Below are positions 1-10,382 of a DNA stretch of 33,995 bases, in pieces; position 1 is the stretch's first letter; each line of letters begins with the position of its first letter. A model generated the notes under the pieces. It was given only the letters and a program-made list of their open reading frames with translations, was not told the DNA's origin and did no database searches. The DNA comes from Flavobacteria bacterium MS024-2A (lineage in GTDB: Bacteria > Bacteroidota > Bacteroidia > Flavobacteriales > Flavobacteriaceae). The stretch covers positions 1 through 33,995 of the forward strand of contig CAJJAB010000113.1 in NCBI GenBank assembly GCA_905181895.1, read 5' to 3'. A program made the position numbers and the translations under genes.

Positions 1-1
1 T

Positions 2-1900
2 AAAGCAATTGCACCAACTTTTGGCGGTATTAATTTAGAAGATATTAAGTCTCCTGAGGCTTTTATAATTGAGCGCAGATTAAAGGAGGAATTAGATATT
101 CCAGTGATGCATGATGACCAACACGGAACTGCTATTATTTCTGCTGCTGCATTATTGAACGCTTTAGAGCTTGCTAACAAGAAAATTGAAGACATTAAAA
201 TCGTAGTTTCAGGTGCAGGAGCAGCAGCAATTTCGTGTACTAAGTTATATAGAGCTTTTGGTGTTAATGTTGAAAATGTTGTCATGTTAGATAGTAAAGG
301 AGTGATTCGTAAAGACCGCGAATCACTGAGTCAAGAGAAAATTGAATTTGCTACTTCTCGAAACATAAATACCCTTGAAGAAGCTATGATCGATTCTGAT
401 GTTTTTATAGGTTTGTCAAAGGCTAATGTTCTTTCAACGGACATGTTACTTTCAATGGCAAAAGAGCCTATAGTTTTTGCTATGGCTAATCCAAACCCAG
501 AAATTCAATATGATCTAGCTTGTAAAACAAGAGATGATATTATAATGGCTACAGGTAGATCTGATAATCCTAATCAAGTGAATAATGTATTGGGTTTTCC
601 TTTTATTTTTAGGGGTGCTCTAGATGTTCGTGCTACCACTATTAACGAAGCAATGAAAATGGCAGCTGTCAAAGCTCTAGCAGATTTAGCAAAAGAATCA
701 GTGCCAGAGCAAGTTAATTTGGTATACGGTGAAACTCGATTAAGTTTTGGGAAAGAATATATTATTCCTAAACCATTCGACCCAAGATTGATTACAACGG
801 TTCCAGTTGCTGTAGCTAGAGCTGCAATGGATTCTGGAGTTGCCCAAATACCCATTGAAGATTGGGATAGATATAAAGAAACTCTAGAAAATAGATTAGG
901 CAATAGTCAGAAAATGGTTCGTATTCTTCATGACCGTGCCAAAACTGATCCAAAACGGCTTGTATTTGCTGAGGCGGATCAAATGGATGTATTGAAAGCG
1001 GCTCAAATTGTTCAGGAGGAAGGGATTGCCAAGCCTATCTTGTTGGGAAATAAATCTGTAATCGATGATTTGCGAAAGGCAATTGATTTTGATGCTGATG
1101 TTGAAATTATTGATCCAAAAGATCAAAGTCACGACAAGCAACGTAAAATATATGCAAAGTTATTTTGGAAAGATCAAAAACGTAAAGGTTATACGCTCTA
1201 TGACACTGAAAGACTTATGTGGGAGCGAAATTATTTTGCTTCTATGATGGTTAAAAATGGTGATGCAGATGCAATGCTTTCTGGGTATTCTAGAAATTAT
1301 CGTTCAGTGGTTAAACCTATTTTAGAAACAATATCTAAGGCTAAAGGAGTAAGTAAGGTTGCAGCTACAAACTTAATGTTGACAAAGTCAGGTCCTTTGT
1401 TTTTGACCGACACGACAATAAATGTTGAACCCACTTCGAAAGAATTAGCAAAAATTGCTCAAATGACAAGTCATATGGCAGGTCTTTTTGGTATTGAGCC
1501 TGTTATCGCTCTATTGTCTTTTTCAAATTTTGGCTCTTCTCGCTTTAGTCAAGCAAAAAAAGTAACAGAAGCTGTTTCAATTTTGCACAGAAGTAATCCC
1601 AATTTAGTTGTTGATGGACCTATTCAGTCTGATTTTGCGATAAATAAAAATTTACTTAATAAAGTATTTCCTTTTTCCGTATTGAAAAATAAAAAGGTAA
1701 ATATTTTAGTTTTCCCAAACCTTGACGCTGCTAATATAACTTATAAGTTAATGAAGGAACTGAATGATGCCCTTTCTATAGGACCTATTTTGATGGGTCT
1801 AAGTGAGCCAATTCACGTTTTACAGTTGGGGGCTTCAGTAGATGAAATAGTAAATATGTCTGCTGTAGCAGTTATTGATGCTCAATCAAAAAACAAATAA
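2..1900 (+). CDS. maeB: NADP-dependent malic enzyme fused to phosphotransacetylase-like domain (5' end outside window)
   Basis: Oxidative decarboxylation of malate to pyruvate with NAD(P)H production. The reading frame is open from base 2 with no start codon needed, so the gene begins upstream; 632 codons are present. The visible start encodes the malic-enzyme core (APTFGGINLED, then MHDDQHGTA), followed by a nucleotide-binding GAGAAA motif at bases 212-229 and the family motif MATGRSDNPNQVNNVLGFP. From about base 940 to the end the protein resembles a phosphate acetyltransferase, beginning near KRLVFAEA. In MaeB-type enzymes this C-terminal domain is regulatory rather than catalytic (family knowledge). 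The family is usually about 750-770 residues, so roughly 120-140 residues are missing at the N-terminus. It ends 4 bases before ruvA and probably shares a transcript with it. Confidence 0.95.
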   Translation, partial: KAIAPTFGGINLEDIKSPEAFIIERRLKEELDIPVMHDDQHGTAIISAAALLNALELANKKIEDIKIVVSGAGAAAISCTKLYRAFGVNVENVVMLDSKGVIRKDRESLSQEKIEFATSRNINTLEEAMIDSDVFIGLSKANVLSTDMLLSMAKEPIVFAMANPNPEIQYDLACKTRDDIIMATGRSDNPNQVNNVLGFPFIFRGALDVRATTINEAMKMAAVKALADLAKESVPEQVNLVYGETRLSFGKEYIIPKPFDPRLITTVPVAVARAAMDSGVAQIPIEDWDRYKETLENRLGNSQKMVRILHDRAKTDPKRLVFAEADQMDVLKAAQIVQEEGIAKPILLGNKSVIDDLRKAIDFDADVEIIDPKDQSHDKQRKIYAKLFWKDQKRKGYTLYDTERLMWERNYFASMMVKNGDADAMLSGYSRNYRSVVKPILETISKAKGVSKVAATNLMLTKSGPLFLTDTTINVEPTSKELAKIAQMTSHMAGLFGIEPVIALLSFSNFGSSRFSQAKKVTEAVSILHRSNPNLVVDGPIQSDFAINKNLLNKVFPFSVLKNKKVNILVFPNLDAANITYKLMKELNDALSIGPILMGLSEPIHVLQLGASVDEIVNMSAVAVIDAQSKNK

Positions 1901-1904
1901 GACT

Positions 1905-2486
1905 ATGATTACACAAATTACAGGAAAATTAGTTGAAAAATCACCTACACAAGTAGTAATTGATTGTCAAGGAATTGGATATGAATTGAATATTTCTTTA
2001 CATACTTTTTCTCAATTAGGAGATGATGAGAATATAAAACTATTTACCCATCTTCAAATTCGTGAGGATTCTCACACTTTATTTGGGTTTTATACTCTTG
2101 TAGAACGTTCTGTTTTTAGACTTTTAATATCGGTTTCTGGAATTGGAGCAAGTATTGCACGAACAATGCTCTCATCACTTGAACCCCATCAAATTCAACG
2201 AGCAATAGTTACGGAAGATTTGAATACTATAAAATCAATAAAAGGTATCGGTTTAAAAACAGCTCAAAGAGTTTTAATTGAGCTAAAAGATAAAATGATG
2301 AATCTCTTTGATGGTGAAGAAATTCAGTCTTTTACTAACAATACAATCAAAGAAGAAGCGTTATCAGCATTAGAAGTTCTTGGTTATTCAAGAAAGCAAT
2401 CTGAAAAAATAGTAGATAACGCATTTCAGAGTGTTCCAGAGAGTTCTGTTGAAGAACTTATAAAGGTTGCTCTGAATAAATTATAA
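1905..2486 (+). CDS. ruvA: Holliday junction branch migration protein RuvA
   Basis: DNA-binding subunit that clamps four-way junctions and loads the RuvB motor during recombination and repair. At 193 residues it matches the usual family length. It starts MITQITGKLVEK as RuvA proteins do (OB-fold domain, about residues 1-62). The central helix-hairpin-helix region contains LISVSGIGASIAR and SIKGIGLKTAQR, and a C-terminal RuvB-contact domain follows (EEALSALEVLGYSRKQ). I chose the ATG at 1905. An in-frame ATG at 1875 would add ten residues not found in the family and would overlap maeB by 26 bases. ruvB is not in this window. The stop lies 7 bases before the sprA start, so co-transcription is likely. 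Confidence 0.95.
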   Translation: MITQITGKLVEKSPTQVVIDCQGIGYELNISLHTFSQLGDDENIKLFTHLQIREDSHTLFGFYTLVERSVFRLLISVSGIGASIARTMLSSLEPHQIQRAIVTEDLNTIKSIKGIGLKTAQRVLIELKDKMMNLFDGEEIQSFTNNTIKEEALSALEVLGYSRKQSEKIVDNAFQSVPESSVEELIKVALNKL

Positions 2487-2493
2487 AAAACCT

Positions 2494-5400
2494 TTGATTG
2501 AGAATAAACGATATGTAGTTTATAAATATTCCCAAGCTTTAATTCATATATTATTTTGGATATTATCTTCTTTTGGGGTCATTTTATCTCAAGAAAAAGC
2601 TCATGTTGGCGAAATTGCACTCCCAGATTCAAGTAGTATTTCTAAAAAATACACTTACGATTCTGAATCAGATCGGTATATATTTTCTAAAGAAATAGGA
2701 GGTTATTTAATTGGAATTCCCCTAATACTATCTATTAAAGAATATGAGGCTTTAGTCCTAAAAGAACAAATGCAAAATTATTTTAAAAAAAAGGTTCAAG
2801 CTTTAAGTGGTAAAGGTTTAGATATAGATGATACCCAGAAAAATTTACTTCCTGAATTATATGTAAACAACAAATTCTTTCAATCTATTTTTGGTAGTAA
2901 TGCTATTGATATATCGCCGCAAGGATCTATTGGGATTGACTTGGGATATCGTTATCAAAGAAATGATAATCCCATAACTTCTCCTGTAAATAGAAGATCT
3001 CCTGGATTTGAATTTGATCAACGGATTAGTTTAAGTTTATTGGGAAAAATTGGTGAGCGCCTTCAAATAACTGCTAATTACGACACTGAATCTACTTTCG
3101 ATTTTCAAAATCTTATTAAAATTGAATTTAACCCTCCCCAATTATCCGAATTAAAAGATGTAATCCCGGGTAAGATTGGTTCTAGAATCAATGATATTCA
3201 AGGAAAAGTAGGTAATATTAATTCTAAGATTGAAAATGTTAATGCCAAAGTTGAAGACATTCAAAATAAAATTGGAGAAGTTAAAAACACACTTAAACAA
3301 GCACGGCAAAGAATAGATCAATTAAAAAATAATATAAATCAACTCCCTAATAGTTCAGAAGAAGTTGGAAATAGAGTTGCGGACTATTTGAAGGGAAAAG
3401 TAACTGAGGATGCAATCATACAAAATATTGATATTGGAAATATTAGTTTGCCTTTAAATAGTAATTTAATTCAAGGAGCTCAAAGTCTTTTTGGAGTTCG
3501 AGCAGATTTAAAATTTGGGAACACAACCATTTCTGGAATTTTCTCTGAACAGCGTTCCCAATCTCAAAATATCACTTCACAGGGAGGAGGTAAATTAGAG
3601 GAATTCAGTTTATTTGCTTTAGACTATGAAGAAGATCGGCATTATTTTTTGAGTCAATATTTTAGAGATAACTATGATGCTTTTTTAGATACCTATCCTT
3701 ACATAAATTCACCTGTTCAAATTACTCGAATTGAAGTTTGGGTTACAAATAGAGGCTATCAAACCAATAATGTTAGAAATATTATTGCACTTCAAGATTT
3801 AGGAGAAGCCAATGCTGAAAACACAAAACTTGATGAGAGAGTTCCTGATTTTTTCACGGTATTAAACCCTGAATTTCCACCCAGTAATGATATTAACAGA
3901 TTGGATCCTGATGGGATAGGTTTTGGAGGAATTTTAACTAATGCCATTAGAGACATAGCAACGGTTAAAAATGGATTTGGATCTATTAAAACTACCGAAG
4001 GTTATGATTATGCTGTTTTGGAAAGCGCTCGAAAACTAAGTGATCAAGAGTATACTTTTCATCCTCAATTAGGTTACATTTCATTAAATCAACGCTTGAG
4101 TAACGATGAAATTCTGGGAGTATCTTTTCAATATACTTATTTAGGAAAAGTTTATCAAGTTGGTGAGTTCGCAAATGGAGATGTACCCGGTACTTCTTTA
4201 ATTCAGTCTAACGCTTCCCAACAAGCGCAACTAGCACCTGTAGTTCAAACCAATAATTTAGTGATCAAAATGCTTAAAAGTAGCTTGACCGACATACGTC
4301 AACCAATTTGGAACTTGATGATGAAAAACATATACAATACAGGAGCTTTTCAGCTTTCCCAAGAAGACTTTAAATTAAATATACTTTACACAGATCCTTC
4401 TCCAATTAATTACATGACTCCAGTAGATCCATCTATTTGGCCCGAAAACCTTAGCAAAGAAGTTTTATTAAACACAATGGATTTAGACCGTTTAAATGCC
4501 TATCAAGATTTAGTTCCTCAAGGAGACGGTTTTTTTGATTTTATTCCTGGGATTACAATTGACCCTCGTTATGGGCGAATTATATTTCCTAAAGCTGAGC
4601 CTTTTGGAGAATTTTTATTTAACCTATTAGATAATCCAGAATCGGGTAAAGAAGATTACGATATTGAGAGCACTTTTAATAAAAATCAAAAAAAATACGT
4701 TTTTAAAGAGTTGTATTCTTCAACAAAAGCCGCGGCACTCGAGTTTACCGAAAAAAATAAATTTCAATTAAAAGGACGTTATAAATCAGAAGGTGGAGAT
4801 GGCATCAATATTGGTGCTTTTAACGTACCTAGAGGTTCGGTTATAGTTACAGCAGGAGGGAGAGTTCTGCAAGAAGGTCTTGATTATACTGTAAATTATG
4901 AAATAGGACGTGTTAAAATTTTAGATGAGGGATTGAAAGCGTCAAATATTCCAATTGATATTTCTGTGGAAAATAACTCTTTTTTCAATCAACAAAATAA
5001 ACGTTTTTCAGGAATCAATCTCAATCATCGAATTACAGATAAAATTAATGTGGGAGGAACGCTTCTAAACCTGAGTGAAAATCCTCTAACCCAAAAAGCA
5101 AATTATGGAACTGAACCCGTAAATAATACGATGATGGGCTTCAATACCAATTTTTCTACTGAAATTCCATTTTTAACTCGTTTGGTTAACAAATATCCAA
5201 CTATCAAAACGAATATTCCTTCTCAAATTTCTTTTCGAGCAGAAGTGGCAAGTTTGGCAGCTCAAGATCCAAGAAATACCCAATTAAATGGTGAAACAAA
5301 TGTATATATAGATGATTTTGAAGGTGCACAAACTAATATTGATATTAAAGGCTATAATGCTTGGAATCTTTCAAGTGTCCCTGTAAATGATGTTATAGGA

Positions 5401-8400
5401 GCAAATGACGACGGCTTAAAAAGCGGATATGGAAGATCTAAACTAGCTTGGTATTCTATTGATCAAATCTTTTACTTTAGACCTCCGAACGGAATAAATA
5501 ATAACGATATATCTTCAAACGAAACACGGCGAATTTTCATTAATGAATTGTTTCCAGAACAAGATATTGTTCAAGGGACGCCAAGTACACTCCCAACATT
5601 TGATTTAGCCTATTATCCAGAAGAAAAAGGGCCATATAATAATTCTCCAAATGACCAATTTGGTAATAAAATAAAAAAGAATTGGGCGGGCATAATGCGC
5701 TCTTTAAATGCTACAAACTTTGAACAATCAAATGTAGAATTCATCGAATTTTGGTTATTGGATACATTTTCAAATAATGAATCTTCTTCAGACGATCTAG
5801 GTGAGTTAGTTTTTCATTTAGGGAATATATCGGAGGATGTTTTAAGAGATGGAAGAAAACAATTTGAAAATGGATTGCCTGGATCAACTGAACTTTCTCC
5901 AACTTATCAAACAGATTGGGGAAAAGTTCCTGCAAATCAATCGTTAGTATATGCTTTTAATTCTGTAGCAGAAGACCGTGATTTACAAGATGTTGGATTG
6001 GATGGATTAAATGATATTGAGGAACAATACATTTTCACTAATGGACCTATCAAAGATCCGGCTGGGGACAACTATCAATATTTTTTACAAGCAGAAGGTG
6101 GAATTCTAAATCGATATAAAAATTACAATGGATTGGAGGGGAATACTCCTGTTGCTTTTAGTGATTCTGATCGAGGTAATACTACAGAGCCAGATGCAGA
6201 AGATATTAACAGAGATCAAAGTATGAATACGATTGATAGTTATTTTGAATATCGTGTTCCTATTGCTAAAAATATGCAAGTAGGAAATCATCCATTTGTT
6301 ACTGATGTTCGAGAAAACATAAAAGTTAACGCACCTAATGGAGATGAATTAGTAGTTCGTTGGATACAGTTTAAAGTTCCAATTCAAAAAGATTATTATG
6401 AAAACACTTCATTCAACAATTATTTTAAGTCAGTAAACGCAATTAATGATTTAAGATCGATTCGATTTATGCGTATGGTTTTAAGTGGTTTTGAAGAAGA
6501 AGTTACCTTTCGGTTTGGCACTTTGGATTTAGTAAGGGGAGATTGGCGAAGATATAATAAAGCCTTAAATGAAGAGGTTTTAGTAAATGAAAATACTACC
6601 GTAGACATCAGTACAGTAAATATTTTGGAAAATGAAAATAGAATTCCTATTAATTATGTTTTACCTCCAGAGATAAGAAGAGAACAGATAAATAATAATA
6701 ATACAATAATAAGACAAAACGAACAGTCACTGGCATTTAGAGTTTGTGATCTACAGCCTTTGGATTCAAGAGGAATTTACAAAAACTTGAATCTTGACAT
6801 GCGTCAGTACAGTAAGTTGCGTATGTTTTTACATGCCGAGTCTCTTCCAGGTAATGAGCCGCTTCCAGGGGAGGGTTCGGAAGATGAATTTGATAAAAGA
6901 TTGGTTGCTTTTATTCGTTTGGGGACTGATTATCAAGATAATTATTATCAAATAGAGATCCCATTAAAACCCACTGAATATTCATCTGAGATTATAAATA
7001 GACTCACTGCAGAGGAGGTTTGGAACCCTGATTCAAATTCTCTGGAAGTTCCCATAGATCTTTTAGCTAAACTTAAAACGCTTGCAATTCAACAATTAGG
7101 ATTAGGAGAAACAATATATTTTGATGAAGAACTAAACTCAATAGAGGAATTTACGCCGATCAGCAGTCTACCTGGGGATAAAAAATATAAATTTTCAATT
7201 CGAGGAAATCCTTCTTTAGGAGACATAAGAACCTTGATGATAGGAGTTAAAAATCCCTCAACTAATTTAGGAGAATCTTTATGTGGTGAGGTTTGGTTTA
7301 ATGAATTAAGGATTTCTGGAATAGACAGTCAAGGGGGTTGGGCTGCGATTGGCGCTTTAGATGCTAATTTAGCTGATTTTGCTTCTTTTTCTGCATCAGG
7401 AAGGTATTCTACGATTGGTTTTGGGAGTATAGATCAGACTCCTAATCAAAGAGCAAGAGAGGATTTGCTGCAATATGATATAGTTTCTAATATTAACCTT
7501 GAACAACTTACCCCTTCCAAATGGGGGCTTCAAATACCTTTGAGTTTTGCAAGTGGAAAAACAATGATTACTCCAGAATATGATCCTTTTTATCAAGATT
7601 TAAAACTAGTTGATCGACTGGATACGGCAGAAAGAAAATCTCAACGTGATTCAATAAGAGATCAAGCAATTAACTATACAAGTAGAAAGAGTGTTAGTTT
7701 AATTGGAGTAAGAAAAAATAATTTAGGTGAAGATAAAAACTATTTTTACAGTCCAGAAAATTTTGATTTTTCCTATGCCTATAATGAATTGTTGCACAGA
7801 GATTATGAAATAGAAACTCAAGAAGAAATTAATTTATTATTGAGCGCTAATTATGGACATTCTTTCATTTCTAATCCCATTGAACCTTTTAAAAAAGCAA
7901 CTTTTTTTAATCGTAAAAAATACTGGCAGTGGCTTCAGAAAATTAACTTTAATCTTTTACCAAGCTCCCTCGAGGCATCAGCAAATATTAATAGAATTTT
8001 AAATAATCAGAAGTTTAGACAGGTATATTTAGAAGGAGTAGATGCGACGCTACAGCGGAGTTTACCCAATTTACAACAAAGAAACTTTTTGTTTGATTTT
8101 AACTATGCCTTTACTCATAATTTAAGTCGTTCGTTACGTGTAAATTTCAATGCAAATACAAGCAGTATAATTAGGCAACTGGATGCGATTGACTCTGGTT
8201 TGGTAAATCCTTTTATACCTTCAAAACAAATCTTATGGCAGGGATTACTCAATACAGGAGAACCAAATAATCATATTCAGTCCCTGGCTGTAAATTATAA
8301 ATTACCTTTTCAGCATCTCCCTTTTTTAAGTTTTATTGATGCAACTTACAATTATACCGGAAACTTCAATTGGATTAGAGGCTCCGAAGCACTATCACAG

Positions 8401-9945
8401 GTAAAAAATCAGGATGGTATCCCCCTAGGAATAGTAAATACTATTCAAAATAATAACACAAAAACCTTAACCGGAGCATTATCATTTGCAAAATTATATT
8501 CCATTTTGGGTTTAAAATCCAAGAGAAGTTCTTTCACACAAAAAATAAGAAATAGTATTCCTAAAGATTCTGTACCAAAATCAAAGAGTTCTTTCTTAAA
8601 GAAGGGCTTGACCCAATTAGTTGATGTATTGACAGCTGTAAAAAGAGTACAAGCCAGTTATAATGAAAACAATGGTTCTGTATTACCCGGTTATTTACCC
8701 TCAGTCGGTTTTGCAGGTGGGATGCGACCAACCTTGGGCTATACTTTTGGTAGTCAGGCAGATATCCGATATGAAGCAGCACGTCAAGGATGGTTAACAA
8801 GGTATCCAAATTTTAATCAACCTTTCACAAGTTTACATAGTAGCAAGTTTAAAGCATCTGCTCAGGTTGTTCCTCTAAAAAATTTAATTATTGATTTTAA
8901 TGCTGAGCGTGATTATTCCGAAAATAAACTTGAAAATTTTAAAGTAGAAGATCAAAATTATCTCCCTCAAAACTCAAGTTTGTTTGGTAATTTTGGAATG
9001 TCAACAATTTTGATTCAAACGACTTTTAGTAATTCTCGCGGTTCGTCAAGTTCAAATTTTGAAAAATTTAGGGATAACAGAAAAGTTATCGCAAACCGCT
9101 TGGCACAGAATAGTAATTATAGAAATCTAGTGAAGGATAATGATGGCTATCCCCTTGGCTTCGGGAGAAATCAACAAGGTGTTTTGATTCATTCGTTTCT
9201 AGCAGCATATTCGGGTTCTAGCCCAAAAAAAGTTTCGTTAAATCCAATTAGAAGTAACCCTTTACCCAATTGGAATATAAAATTCACAGGTCTTTCAGAA
9301 ATAAAAGCATTATCAAAAATCTTCAAACGTTTTTCAATAAATCATGCTTATCGAGCAAGTTATACCTTGACTAACTTTCAAAATAATTTTGATTTTAATA
9401 CTAATATTCCCGATCAATTAGATAAGTTAGGTAATTTAATTCCACAAAAATTATATTCTAATGTAAATTTAGTTGAGCAATTTAATCCCTTAGTTCGCAT
9501 TGATATTGAGATGAATAATTCATTTAAATTTTTAGCTGAGCTAAGAAAAGAAAGAGCCATCTCGTTAAGTCTTGACAATAATTTAATCACAGAATCAGCT
9601 GGTGATGAATACGTTATAGGAATGGGGTATAGAGTAAAAGATTTACGATTTAGAACTAGTTTTGGAGGCCGCCGGATTATTTTGAAGGGAGATTTAAACA
9701 TAAAAGCAGATGTCTCCTATCGAGATAATATTACTGTTTTAAGAAACTTGGAATACGATAACAACCAGGTGACTGCTGGACAACGTTTGGTAGCTATCAA
9801 ACTAACGGCCGACTACGCATTGACAAAAAATTTGATTGCCCAATTTTTTTATGATCATAATTTCTCAGAATTCGCAATTTCAACTGCCTTTCCGCAAACT
9901 AGTATTCGTTCAGGTTTTACAATTCGTTATAACTTTGGAAATTAA
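2494..9945 (+). CDS. sprA: Type IX secretion outer membrane translocon / gliding motility protein SprA (Sov)
   Basis: Giant outer membrane barrel through which type IX secretion substrates cross the outer membrane; in flavobacteria it is also needed for gliding (family knowledge). At 2483 residues it is close to known SprA proteins of about 2400. A signal peptide is visible (hydrophobic residues about 15-31, ending SQ at 32-33). Recognisable family stretches include IGIDLGYRYQRNDNP, LFGVRADLKFGNTT, NVEFIEFWLLDTF and AGQRLVAIKLTADY. The alternating-residue C-terminus ends GFTIRYNFGN, a typical barrel closing strand. Residues about 226-290 form a strongly heptad-like coiled coil. The only plausible start is the TTG at 2494, 7 bases after ruvA; the next in-frame ATG falls beyond the signal peptide. 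The gene fills about a fifth of the window and is intact. Confidence 0.95.
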   Translation: MIENKRYVVYKYSQALIHILFWILSSFGVILSQEKAHVGEIALPDSSSISKKYTYDSESDRYIFSKEIGGYLIGIPLILSIKEYEALVLKEQMQNYFKKKVQALSGKGLDIDDTQKNLLPELYVNNKFFQSIFGSNAIDISPQGSIGIDLGYRYQRNDNPITSPVNRRSPGFEFDQRISLSLLGKIGERLQITANYDTESTFDFQNLIKIEFNPPQLSELKDVIPGKIGSRINDIQGKVGNINSKIENVNAKVEDIQNKIGEVKNTLKQARQRIDQLKNNINQLPNSSEEVGNRVADYLKGKVTEDAIIQNIDIGNISLPLNSNLIQGAQSLFGVRADLKFGNTTISGIFSEQRSQSQNITSQGGGKLEEFSLFALDYEEDRHYFLSQYFRDNYDAFLDTYPYINSPVQITRIEVWVTNRGYQTNNVRNIIALQDLGEANAENTKLDERVPDFFTVLNPEFPPSNDINRLDPDGIGFGGILTNAIRDIATVKNGFGSIKTTEGYDYAVLESARKLSDQEYTFHPQLGYISLNQRLSNDEILGVSFQYTYLGKVYQVGEFANGDVPGTSLIQSNASQQAQLAPVVQTNNLVIKMLKSSLTDIRQPIWNLMMKNIYNTGAFQLSQEDFKLNILYTDPSPINYMTPVDPSIWPENLSKEVLLNTMDLDRLNAYQDLVPQGDGFFDFIPGITIDPRYGRIIFPKAEPFGEFLFNLLDNPESGKEDYDIESTFNKNQKKYVFKELYSSTKAAALEFTEKNKFQLKGRYKSEGGDGINIGAFNVPRGSVIVTAGGRVLQEGLDYTVNYEIGRVKILDEGLKASNIPIDISVENNSFFNQQNKRFSGINLNHRITDKINVGGTLLNLSENPLTQKANYGTEPVNNTMMGFNTNFSTEIPFLTRLVNKYPTIKTNIPSQISFRAEVASLAAQDPRNTQLNGETNVYIDDFEGAQTNIDIKGYNAWNLSSVPVNDVIGANDDGLKSGYGRSKLAWYSIDQIFYFRPPNGINNNDISSNETRRIFINELFPEQDIVQGTPSTLPTFDLAYYPEEKGPYNNSPNDQFGNKIKKNWAGIMRSLNATNFEQSNVEFIEFWLLDTFSNNESSSDDLGELVFHLGNISEDVLRDGRKQFENGLPGSTELSPTYQTDWGKVPANQSLVYAFNSVAEDRDLQDVGLDGLNDIEEQYIFTNGPIKDPAGDNYQYFLQAEGGILNRYKNYNGLEGNTPVAFSDSDRGNTTEPDAEDINRDQSMNTIDSYFEYRVPIAKNMQVGNHPFVTDVRENIKVNAPNGDELVVRWIQFKVPIQKDYYENTSFNNYFKSVNAINDLRSIRFMRMVLSGFEEEVTFRFGTLDLVRGDWRRYNKALNEEVLVNENTTVDISTVNILENENRIPINYVLPPEIRREQINNNNTIIRQNEQSLAFRVCDLQPLDSRGIYKNLNLDMRQYSKLRMFLHAESLPGNEPLPGEGSEDEFDKRLVAFIRLGTDYQDNYYQIEIPLKPTEYSSEIINRLTAEEVWNPDSNSLEVPIDLLAKLKTLAIQQLGLGETIYFDEELNSIEEFTPISSLPGDKKYKFSIRGNPSLGDIRTLMIGVKNPSTNLGESLCGEVWFNELRISGIDSQGGWAAIGALDANLADFASFSASGRYSTIGFGSIDQTPNQRAREDLLQYDIVSNINLEQLTPSKWGLQIPLSFASGKTMITPEYDPFYQDLKLVDRLDTAERKSQRDSIRDQAINYTSRKSVSLIGVRKNNLGEDKNYFYSPENFDFSYAYNELLHRDYEIETQEEINLLLSANYGHSFISNPIEPFKKATFFNRKKYWQWLQKINFNLLPSSLEASANINRILNNQKFRQVYLEGVDATLQRSLPNLQQRNFLFDFNYAFTHNLSRSLRVNFNANTSSIIRQLDAIDSGLVNPFIPSKQILWQGLLNTGEPNNHIQSLAVNYKLPFQHLPFLSFIDATYNYTGNFNWIRGSEALSQVKNQDGIPLGIVNTIQNNNTKTLTGALSFAKLYSILGLKSKRSSFTQKIRNSIPKDSVPKSKSSFLKKGLTQLVDVLTAVKRVQASYNENNGSVLPGYLPSVGFAGGMRPTLGYTFGSQADIRYEAARQGWLTRYPNFNQPFTSLHSSKFKASAQVVPLKNLIIDFNAERDYSENKLENFKVEDQNYLPQNSSLFGNFGMSTILIQTTFSNSRGSSSSNFEKFRDNRKVIANRLAQNSNYRNLVKDNDGYPLGFGRNQQGVLIHSFLAAYSGSSPKKVSLNPIRSNPLPNWNIKFTGLSEIKALSKIFKRFSINHAYRASYTLTNFQNNFDFNTNIPDQLDKLGNLIPQKLYSNVNLVEQFNPLVRIDIEMNNSFKFLAELRKERAISLSLDNNLITESAGDEYVIGMGYRVKDLRFRTSFGGRRIILKGDLNIKADVSYRDNITVLRNLEYDNNQVTAGQRLVAIKLTADYALTKNLIAQFFYDHNFSEFAISTAFPQTSIRSGFTIRYNFGN

Positions 9946-9947
9946 AA

Positions 9948-9980
9948 TTGTTTTTTCACAAAAGAAATCTTTTACATTTG
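9948..9980 (+). promoter_or_regulatory. Bacteroidota-type promoter for gcvH
   Basis: TTG at 9948-9950 and TACATTTG at 9973-9980, spaced by 22 bases, match the Bacteroidota consensus TTG...TAnnTTTG. The -7 box ends 21 bases before the gcvH ATG, in the 56-base gap after sprA. This suggests that gcvH-vanZ-tonB can be transcribed independently of sprA. Confidence 0.65.
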
Positions 9981-10001
9981 TCAAAATGAATTTTTCATAA
10001 A

Positions 10002-10382
10002 ATGAATGTACCTGTAGAATTAAAATACACCAAAGATCATGAGTGGATCAAAATTGAGGGAGACATAGCCACTGTTGGAATTACTGATTATGCTCAAGGT
10101 GAGTTAGGTGATATCGTATATGTGGAAGTAGAGACTTTAGACGAGACACTGGAGAAGGATGTTGTTTTTGGAACTGTTGAAGCTGTTAAAACTGTTTCTG
10201 ATTTGTTTATGCCCGTTTCAGGAGAAGTCATCGCTTTTAATAAAACTTTAGAGGACACCCCAGAAACTGTCAATGAAGATCCTTATGGAGCAGGTTGGAT
10301 GATTAAAGTGAAACTTAGTGATCCAGGGTCAATAGAAAATTTATTAGATGCTACAGCATATATTTCGTTGGTTACAGGCTAA
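10002..10382 (+). CDS. gcvH: Glycine cleavage system H protein
   Basis: Lipoyl-carrying shuttle of the glycine cleavage complex, which moves the aminomethyl group between the P, T and L proteins in the cytoplasm. The 126-residue length is normal. It opens with the family signature YTKDHEWI, and the lipoylation site is Lys63 in [11 protein letters not shown]. The conserved tail [14 protein letters not shown] is present. The ATG at 10002 follows a clear promoter. The 3' end overlaps the next gene by 35 bases. Genes for the P, T and L proteins are not here, so this is a stand-alone H-protein gene, as is common in this phylum. Confidence 0.96.
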   Translation: MNVPVELKYTKDHEWIKIEGDIATVGITDYAQGELGDIVYVEVETLDETLEKDVVFGTVEAVKTVSDLFMPVSGEVIAFNKTLEDTPETVNEDPYGAGWMIKVKLSDPGSIENLLDATAYISLVTG

